A stretch of DNA of 64,000 bases from Bradyrhizobium sp. 149. GTDB taxonomy: Bacteria; Pseudomonadota; Alphaproteobacteria; Rhizobiales; Xanthobacteraceae. The translations under genes were made by a program, and so were the position numbers. Position 1 is the first letter of the stretch, and each line of letters opens with the position of its first letter. Under the pieces are notes generated by a model. It did not search any database. It was not told the DNA's origin and was given only the letters and a program-made list of their open reading frames with translations. Positions 58,331 through 64,000 of the stretch are shown in pieces. The stretch covers positions 62,001 to 126,000 of the forward strand of contig NZ_JADPKK010000013.1 of assembly GCF_023073915.1 (NCBI RefSeq), in the 5' to 3' direction.

Positions 58331-59752
58331 TTAGCTGGGCCAGCGGGACAGAAGGTCATGCGAAGCCTCGAACAGCGCGCTCACGCGCAGCAAGTCCGCA
58401 TCAGCTCGGAAGCGGCCGACGAGTTGCAATCCGATCGGCAGGCCGTCACGGCCGAAGCCGCAGGGCAGGCTGACCGCGGGGTGCCCGGTCATGTTGAACG
58501 GCATGGTCCAGGGGAACCAGTGCGGCCGGACACTGTCAAAGTGCTTGCCATCGATCTCGATGCTGCCGAACAGGTCCTGATCGATCGGCAGGGCGGTGCG
58601 GGTGATGGTCGGCATCGCCAGCAGATCCCCACGCGCAAGCAGGGATTGCACGCAGCGGAACAACGCCGTGCGCGCGAACATCGCCTCCTGATACGCGACG
58701 CCGCTGACGTCGGTGGCAAGCGCAAGCTGCTTCAGGAAGGCCTCACTCAGCGCGTCCCCGTGCTCGGCCGCGAGTTTTGCAAAGCGCGTGCGCCAGACGG
58801 TGTGGTTGATGGCGCGCCAGATCGGCTCGATGTCGAAATCCTCACCGGAGAATTCCTCGAGTTCGGCGCCGAGCCCCGCCAGCCGGTCCAGGCTCACCTT
58901 GAAGCCGGCTGCGACATCGGCCGAGACGGGGCGGCCGGGCGGCGACAGGCAGAAGAGGATCTTCTTCCCACGCAGATCGCCGCGCGGGGCGGCCGTGCCG
59001 ATGAAATCGGGCACGGGAACGCCGATCGACCAAGGATCGCAAGAATCCTCGCCGGCCATCGCCTGCATCATCAGCGCGGTGTCGGCGACGTCGCGGGTCA
59101 TCGGCGTGACGTAAGTCTGGTTGCCGAATACGTCCAGCGCCTGGCTGTGCGGGATGACGCCGTTGCTCTGCTTCAGCCCGACCACGCCGTTGCAGGCGGC
59201 GGGAATTCGCGTCGAGCCGCCGCCATCGGTCGCGATCGCAAGCGGCGCGATCCCGCTCGCCACCGCCACCGCCGCGCCGCCGCTGGAGCCGCCCGACGAG
59301 CGCTCGGCGCTCCAGGCGTTGCGGGTGCGGCCGAACAGCGGCGAGTCGGTCAGACATTTGCTGCCGAATTCCGGCGTGGTGGTCTTGCCGATCAGGATCG
59401 CGCCTTGCGCACGCAGCCGTGCAACCGCCACGGCGTCCTCGACCGGCACGTTGTCCTTGTAGGGAACGGCGCCGAACGTGGTCTTCACACCCCTGGTGTT
59501 GACGATATCCTTGACGGTGACGGGGATGCCGTGCAGCAGGCCGAGCGGCTCGCCGTCCATGATCTTGCGCTCGGCCGCGCGCGCCTCTGCCATCGCCTCG
59601 CCGCCACACAGCGTGATGAAGCAGTTCAGCCGGGGCTGGAGCGCCTCGGCGCGCGCGAGCACGGCGCGGGTGAGCTCGACCGGCGAAATCTGCTTTTTCG
59701 CGATGAGGCCGCGCAGCTCGGTTGCGGATAGCAAGCAAGGATCGCCGATCAT
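58331..59752 (-). CDS. Amidase-signature family hydrolase
   Basis: A 473-residue amidase. The Lys-Ser-Ser triad is present at Lys81 (VTVKDIVN), Ser156 (GGSSGG) and Ser180 (GGGSTRIPAA), with the spacings 75 and 24 seen in fatty acid amide hydrolase. It hydrolyses an amide or related bond, with unknown substrate; its place in front of a peptide-type importer suggests that it acts on the imported compound. I chose ATG 59752 (MIGDPCLLSATELR); the open frame to 59833 would add 27 residues unlike the family and extend into the divergent promoter. It diverges from the LysR gene. Confidence 0.9.
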   Translation of the reverse strand: MIGDPCLLSATELRGLIAKKQISPVELTRAVLARAEALQPRLNCFITLCGGEAMAEARAAERKIMDGEPLGLLHGIPVTVKDIVNTRGVKTTFGAVPYKDNVPVEDAVAVARLRAQGAILIGKTTTPEFGSKCLTDSPLFGRTRNAWSAERSSGGSSGGAAVAVASGIAPLAIATDGGGSTRIPAACNGVVGLKQSNGVIPHSQALDVFGNQTYVTPMTRDVADTALMMQAMAGEDSCDPWSIGVPVPDFIGTAAPRGDLRGKKILFCLSPPGRPVSADVAAGFKVSLDRLAGLGAELEEFSGEDFDIEPIWRAINHTVWRTRFAKLAAEHGDALSEAFLKQLALATDVSGVAYQEAMFARTALFRCVQSLLARGDLLAMPTITRTALPIDQDLFGSIEIDGKHFDSVRPHWFPWTMPFNMTGHPAVSLPCGFGRDGLPIGLQLVGRFRADADLLRVSALFEASHDLLSRWPS

Positions 59753-59853
59753 CGTCAAATCGCTCCGAAGCCGGCCGCCGTTGGCCGATAGCATTGACAG
59801 CGAGGATGACAGTTTTGTTAACTCGCCGTCCAATACGATTTTTAACGCCGACC

Positions 59854-59870
59854 CATACGTTTTCGGTATG
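59854..59870. promoter_or_regulatory. ATAC-N7-GTAT LysR-type box overlapping the lysR start codon
   Basis: CATAC at 59854-59858 and GTATG at 59866-59870 are exact reverse complements separated by seven bases. The inner ATAC-N7-GTAT is the T-N11-A type binding site known for LysR regulators such as BenM and CatM. The right half contains the ATG at 59868 of the adjacent lysR gene. Between the divergent amidase and lysR starts there are only 115 bases, so the box is well placed for autorepression and control of both. Confidence 0.68.
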
Positions 59871-60761
59871 CCAATGGATATTCGCCGGCTCCGCTATTTC
59901 GTCGCCGTGGCCGAGGCGCGCAGCGTCGGCAAGGCGGCCGAGCGGCTGCGGATGGCGCAGCCGCCGCTCTCGGTGCAGATCCGCAAGCTCGAATCCGAAA
60001 TCGGCGCGCCGCTGTTCCGCCGTGGCACGCGCGGCATGGACCTGACCGAAGCGGGCCAGGCGCTGCTGGCGCGCGCCAGCGAGGCGCTGGCGCTTGCGGC
60101 CGACGGCATCGAAGCCGCGCGCGCGGTCGCGGCCGGGAGCCGTGGTCGGCTGTCCGTCGGCTACATGTTCGTGCTGGCGAACGCGATGCTGCCGCGTCTC
60201 ATCCCCGAGCTGCGGCGATCCATTCCCGGCGTCGATCTCGACTTCGCCGAGCTCAGTGCCTCGACGCGCGAGGCGCGGCTCCTCGACCGCAGCGTCACCG
60301 TCGCGCTATGCATGCCGGCGATCCACCATCCCGAGATCCAGGTGGCGCGGATCGGCGCGCAACCGTTCATGCTGGCGATGCCGATCCGCTCGCCATTCGC
60401 CCGCCTGGGCTCGGTGCCGATGGCGCGGCTGCAGGGCCGTCCGCTGATTGCACTGCCGCCTCCGGAGCGGGACCCCTCCTCCTCCGCGGTCGCGGCCCTG
60501 CTGCGGCGGCATCAGATCGTGATGCCGATCGCAAGCCGGGTGGAGACGGTACATTCGGCCATGAGCCTGGTTCTGGCCGGTGAAGGCTTCGGCATCCTGC
60601 CCGCCTGCGCCCGGCTCGGGGCGCCGCGCGGCATCGTATTCCGGCCGCTGCGGGATGCGACCGACTCCATCGATATCGCGGTGTGCTGGCGGCGGGACTC
60701 TCACAGCCCGCTGATCCGCACCTTCCTCAAATGCGCCGAGAAGGCCGTCGCGCCGCTGTGA
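59868..60761 (+). CDS. LysR-family regulator of the amidase/peptide transport operon
   Basis: A 297-residue protein beginning MPMDIRRLRYFVAVAEARSV, with the helix-turn-helix around KAAERLRMAQPPLSVQIRKL and a substrate-binding domain (GRLSVGYMFVLANAMLPRLI onward). Start is ATG 59868 or the ATG two codons later at 59874; the ATAC-N7-GTAT box covers 59868. It is divergent from the amidase gene and so probably controls the amidase and ABC transporter genes. The open frame reaches further left but reads into the amidase gene. It converges with the PfkB gene, with seven bases between. Confidence 0.91.
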   Translation: MPMDIRRLRYFVAVAEARSVGKAAERLRMAQPPLSVQIRKLESEIGAPLFRRGTRGMDLTEAGQALLARASEALALAADGIEAARAVAAGSRGRLSVGYMFVLANAMLPRLIPELRRSIPGVDLDFAELSASTREARLLDRSVTVALCMPAIHHPEIQVARIGAQPFMLAMPIRSPFARLGSVPMARLQGRPLIALPPPERDPSSSAVAALLRRHQIVMPIASRVETVHSAMSLVLAGEGFGILPACARLGAPRGIVFRPLRDATDSIDIAVCWRRDSHSPLIRTFLKCAEKAVAPL

Positions 60762-60768
60762 CGCGGCG

Positions 60769-61704
60769 CTACAAGCTCCAGGTGATCTCGTGGCTCCACG
60801 GCGGATCGGCACCGGGACGGGTACACGTGAGACCGGCGCAATTGGCGGCAAAGGACAGCGCGCGGCGAAGCTCGTCCGCGCCGATGTCCTTTAGTTGCTG
60901 TCGGGCAAGACGCCCCTGCTTGTGCAAGGCGAACAGCAGCGCCGCCTGAAAACTGTCGCCCGCACCGATGGTGTCGGCGACCACGACCTTGGGCGCGGCG
61001 ACCTCGATCTGCCCTGCCCCCGAATGCCAAGCGATCGCGCCGTTGTTGCCGCGGGTGATGACGACCAGGCTCGCGCCCCGTATCAGCAGCGCGCTCGCAC
61101 GCTGCTGATAAGGCTCGTCGCCGAACAAATACACAAAATCGACGTCCGACATCTTGATCAGATCGGCGCAGCCGGCAAACTCGGTCATGCGCGCGAGATA
61201 GGCCGGCTTGTCCTTCACGAGGTTGGGCCGGCAGTTCGGATCAAGGGAGATGGTCGACGACGCCCGTGCGTCCGCGATCAGGGCCCCGGTTTCGGTCGCG
61301 CCCTGGTCGTTGACGAGCGTGGTCGAGCCGACATGGACGGCATCGACAGTTGCGAATGGAATGGTGCCACGGCGATAGGTCCAGCTTCGCGTCGCTGTCT
61401 CGGCATCGTAGAAGGCATAATGCGACTCGCCGGCGACAATACGCACGAAAGCGAGCGTGGTCTGGTGATCGCCGCGGGTGGCGAGAGCGAGCTCGACATT
61501 CGAGGCAGCGGCGTGCTCGGCGATCATGCGCCCGAACATGTCCGTCGAGATCCCGCCGACAAAGCCGGTCGGCGCGCCCAGCCGCGCCATGCCGATGGCG
61601 ACGTTGAGGCAGGAGCCGCCGACCGCCGGCATCACCGCTTCGCGCCCGTCGGTGGCTCGCGTCGGGACGAAATCGATTAGCGCATCGCCGCAGGAAATCA
61701 GCAT
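60769..61704 (-). CDS. PfkB-family carbohydrate kinase (fructokinase-like)
   Basis: A 311-residue sugar kinase beginning MLISCGDALIDFVP, with the N-terminal PfkB region GGSCLNVAIGMARLG and the C-terminal signature VVADTIGAGDSFQAALLFA including the catalytic Asp. ATG 61704 is used; a TTG five codons earlier (61719) is possible. It follows the FGGY kinase by 17 bases on the same strand, forming an operon with it and the SDR. The likely substrate is a ketohexose such as fructose, but this is not fixed by the sequence. Confidence 0.9.
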   Translation of the reverse strand: MLISCGDALIDFVPTRATDGREAVMPAVGGSCLNVAIGMARLGAPTGFVGGISTDMFGRMIAEHAAASNVELALATRGDHQTTLAFVRIVAGESHYAFYDAETATRSWTYRRGTIPFATVDAVHVGSTTLVNDQGATETGALIADARASSTISLDPNCRPNLVKDKPAYLARMTEFAGCADLIKMSDVDFVYLFGDEPYQQRASALLIRGASLVVITRGNNGAIAWHSGAGQIEVAAPKVVVADTIGAGDSFQAALLFALHKQGRLARQQLKDIGADELRRALSFAANCAGLTCTRPGADPPWSHEITWSL

Positions 61705-61721
61705 CCGTTTCAACCCCAAAA

Positions 61722-63368
61722 TCAGTCGTTTGCGATGTCGCGCATCGCGGTGCGGCTGCCGCGATCGACCTCGCGCAGTAATTTGTAGACCTTGCGCTTG
61801 TGGGCGTGAAAGGCGGCGATGTCGGGCGTGGTCGGCTCGCTCTTCGCTCCCAGCGCCGACATCTTTGCCATGGTCTCGCCGATCGAAGCGTAGGCGCCGC
61901 CGGCGACCGCGCCGAGCATCGCGGCGCCGAGCAGCACCGGCTCCCTGGTCTGCGGCAGCGCCACGGTGAGGCCAGTCGTATCGGCCATGATCTGCCGCAC
62001 CAGCGGACTGCGGCTGGCGCCGCCGCCCATGATCATGATGCTGGAACAGACACCGTGCGCGGCAAAGGCCTCGATCACCTCGGCAAGCCCATAGGCGAGC
62101 CCGGACAGACCGGCGACGAACAGCCGTTCCATCGAGGCGATGTCGGTGTCGAGATCGAGCCCCGCGATCACGGCGCGCGTTTCAGGGTCGGCGTAGGGCG
62201 AGCGGTTGCCGATGAACTCTGGAAGCACATGGACGTCGCGGGCCAGCAGCGCGGCGCGGCTGGCGTCGCCCGCGCGCGCGATGATGCGGCGCTCAAGAAA
62301 CTCGATGAGGTCGAGGCCCTCACTGCGCGCCGCCGCGCTCGCTTCGGCATGGCCGGGATGCGATTTGAGGAGATGATCGATCGCCGCGCCCGCAGCCGAC
62401 TGCCCGCCTTCGTTGAGCCAGAAATTGGGTACCATGCCGGAGTAGTAAGGACCCCACACGCCGGGAACGAAGCATGGCTCCCTGGTCGTCGCCATGATGC
62501 AGGCCGACGTTCCCATGATGTAGGCAAGACGGTCGCAGACATCTGTCGCGGTGTCCGATTCATCGCGGCCGCCGATCGCGCCGATGCCGCCAGCGTGCGC
62601 GTCGATCAGGGACGCTCCGACGGGTGTACCCGCTGACAGGCCGAGATCGGCGGCGGCGGTGCGGGTGAGACCCGTATCCAGGCGCGTCCCGGGGGCGACG
62701 ATCTCGGTGCCGATCCGGGCATATTTCTCGGCGACGAAATCCGAGAGGCCGATGCGCTGGAAGAACGACGCGCTCCAGCCGCCGCTATCATGCGCGAGGT
62801 AGTTCCATTTGCAGGTGACGGTGCAGGTCGAGCGCTGCAGCGAGCCGGTCGCGCGCCAGGTCAGGTAATCCGCCAGATCGAAGAAGTGCCCTGCGGCGTC
62901 GAAGCTCGCACGCAGATGCCGCTTCAGCCACAGCAGTTTCGGCATCTCCATCTCGGGCGAGACCGAGCCGCCGACATAGCGCAGCACGGCGTCCCTGGTC
63001 TCGTTGATCAGCCGCGCCTCCGCAATGGCGCGGTGATCCATCCAGACGATGACGTTGCGCTGCCTGTCGCCGGAGGTGCTGACGGTGAGCGGCTCGCCCT
63101 TGGCATCGAGCACCACGAGGGAGCAGGTGGCGTCGAAACCGATGCCGGCGACGCTGTCAGGCGCGATTGCAGCTTCCGCCATCGCAGCCCGCACCGACGC
63201 CGTGCAAGCGTCCCAGATATCCTGGGACGACTGTTCGACGATGTCGCCGGCCTCGTGCCATGTCCTGATCGGATGCCGTGCGATCGCCAGCAAGGTACCG
63301 GCCTCGTCAAACACCCCTGCCCGCGCGCTCGTGGTCCCTACATCGACGCCGATATACGCTCGCGGCAT
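61722..63368 (-). CDS. FGGY-family carbohydrate kinase (ribulokinase-like)
   Basis: A 548-residue kinase beginning PRAYIGVDVGTTSARAGVFD (phosphate-1 motif), with GIGFDATCSLVVLDAKGEPL, VWMDHRAIAEA (conserved WMDHR), a second nucleotide motif IMGTSACIMATTREP and the FGGY-C GGGASRSPLVRQIMADTTGL. Length and the FDATCS/MGTSAC blocks fit ribulokinases rather than xylulokinases or glycerol kinases. It follows the SDR gene by 37 bases, which suggests that the SDR makes the ketose it phosphorylates. ATG 63368 was taken over an upstream open frame to 63428. Confidence 0.9.
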   Translation of the reverse strand: MPRAYIGVDVGTTSARAGVFDEAGTLLAIARHPIRTWHEAGDIVEQSSQDIWDACTASVRAAMAEAAIAPDSVAGIGFDATCSLVVLDAKGEPLTVSTSGDRQRNVIVWMDHRAIAEARLINETRDAVLRYVGGSVSPEMEMPKLLWLKRHLRASFDAAGHFFDLADYLTWRATGSLQRSTCTVTCKWNYLAHDSGGWSASFFQRIGLSDFVAEKYARIGTEIVAPGTRLDTGLTRTAAADLGLSAGTPVGASLIDAHAGGIGAIGGRDESDTATDVCDRLAYIMGTSACIMATTREPCFVPGVWGPYYSGMVPNFWLNEGGQSAAGAAIDHLLKSHPGHAEASAAARSEGLDLIEFLERRIIARAGDASRAALLARDVHVLPEFIGNRSPYADPETRAVIAGLDLDTDIASMERLFVAGLSGLAYGLAEVIEAFAAHGVCSSIMIMGGGASRSPLVRQIMADTTGLTVALPQTREPVLLGAAMLGAVAGGAYASIGETMAKMSALGAKSEPTTPDIAAFHAHKRKVYKLLREVDRGSRTAMRDIAND

Positions 63369-63405
63369 TGTCGCTCCTGGTCGCTTCGTCAGTTTTGACG
63401 CAAGC

Positions 63406-64000
63406 CTACCAGCAAGTGTAGCCGCCATCCACCAGCACGATGCTGCCGGTCATCAGGCTCGCGGCCTCGGAAGCAAGGAACAGCACCACGGAGGCGATCT
63501 CCTCGACCTGCCCCATCCGCGCCATCGGAGTTCCGCCGATCCAGGCATCGTACATTCTCGGATTGCTCTTCACGAAGGCGTTGAGCGGCGTCTCGATGTA
63601 GGTCGGCGCCACCGCATTGACGCGGACGCCGCGCGCGCCCCATTCGGCGGCCAGCGATTTCGTGAGATGGTGCACCCCGGCCTTGGATGCGTTGTAGAAG
63701 CACTGCTCCTGCGGCTTGTTGACGATGAAACCCGACATCGAGCCGACGTTGACGATGGCACCGCTCTTGGCGTTGAGCATGTGCTTGCCGAACTCGCGGC
63801 AGCACCAGAACGTGCCGTTGAGATTGACGTCGATGACATTGAGCCAGTGCTCGTCCGCCACGGTCTCGGCCGGCGTCTCGCTGCGGGCAATGCCGGCATT
63901 GTTGACGAGGATGTCGACCTTGCCGTGGCGCGCAACAAGGTCGCTCGCGACCTCCGCCACGCGCTTGGTGTCGGTGACATCCATGATCGCCGTCTCGACG
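63406..64000 (-). CDS. Short-chain dehydrogenase/reductase, probable polyol dehydrogenase (cut by window edge)
   Basis: The frame is open to the right edge, so the N-terminal nucleotide-binding region is missing here. What is present includes VDILVNNAGIARSETP (NNAG), IVNVGSMSGFIVN (catalytic Ser), FYNASKAGVHHLTKSLAAEW (YxxxK) and a C-terminal GSIVLVDGGYTCW. The DGGYTxW ending is shared by D-arabinitol and sorbose-type SDRs. With the FGGY and PfkB kinases downstream, it probably oxidises a sugar alcohol to a ketose; the exact polyol is not known. Confidence 0.9.
   Translation of the reverse strand, partial: VETAIMDVTDTKRVAEVASDLVARHGKVDILVNNAGIARSETPAETVADEHWLNVIDVNLNGTFWCCREFGKHMLNAKSGAIVNVGSMSGFIVNKPQEQCFYNASKAGVHHLTKSLAAEWGARGVRVNAVAPTYIETPLNAFVKSNPRMYDAWIGGTPMARMGQVEEIASVVLFLASEAASLMTGSIVLVDGGYTCW

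Noticed and set aside
57227..59731. 834-codon open frame on the plus strand
   Set aside because: It lies wholly opposite the amidase and DppB-like genes, which have clear families. Its translation is rich in His, Arg, Gln and Asp with no domain, as expected for the antisense of GC-rich coding DNA.
1..64000. tRNA, rRNA, integrase, transposase and attachment sites
   Set aside because: I scanned for conserved gene features and saw none; the genomic-island idea for the tps locus rests only on its position beside a palindromic element.

Overview
The window looks like a chromosomal segment of a GC-rich alphaproteobacterium, most likely Bradyrhizobium or a close relative. The reasons are an aerobic (Cob-type) cobalamin pathway with chained start/stop overlaps, several LysR and nitrate/taurine-type ABC systems, and a palindromic element at 19960-20044 of a kind I associate with Bradyrhizobiaceae. 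The assignment is from recognition of protein families and was not tested by any search.

Bases 1-19931 form a cobalamin block. At the left edge a CbiM-like cobalt-uptake permease (cut by the edge) sits behind a cobalamin riboswitch. To its right, on the minus strand, lie cobA, cobB, cobM, cobE and cobL. cobK follows on the plus strand. Then, minus again, come cobJ, cobI, cobH, cobG, cobN, cobW and a DUF1636-like Fe-S/metal protein, headed by a second riboswitch at about 13634-13822. Diverging from that are cobO and cobQ. Then come cobC-cobD (minus) and cobP-cobV-bluB (plus). Together they cover uroporphyrinogen III to a,c-diamide, cobalt insertion (CobN only), adenosylation, amidation, the aminopropanol arm, nucleotide-loop assembly and DMB synthesis. 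cobF, the chelatase partners cobS/cobT and the DMB phosphoribosyltransferase gene are not in the window.

Bases 20075-39131 hold a two-partner secretion locus read leftwards: a secreted accessory protein, a 5507-residue filamentous-hemagglutinin/LktA-type exoprotein (26% of the window), and its TpsB outer-membrane transporter.

Bases 39427-43148 encode a Tat-signal periplasmic binding protein translationally coupled to a hybrid histidine kinase (Cache-HAMP-HisKA-HATPase-REC-HPt) with no permease or ATPase, which suggests sensing rather than transport. Bases 43172-48552 are a permease/binding protein/ATPase/tandem nitrilase/LysR set, with a perfect 10-bp-arm palindrome upstream. Bases 48816-51438 are a LysR gene divergent from a glyoxalase-fold ring-cleaving dioxygenase and an esterase (MhqO/MhqD-like), with two related dyads 41 bp apart between them. 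A CorA-type transporter follows.

Bases 52807-60761 are an oligopeptide-type ABC transporter with an amidase and a divergent LysR regulator whose start codon overlaps an ATAC-N7-GTAT box. The right edge (60769-64000) is a sugar/polyol operon: an SDR (cut by the edge), an FGGY kinase and a PfkB kinase. No rRNA, tRNA, CRISPR array, transposase or phage gene was seen.
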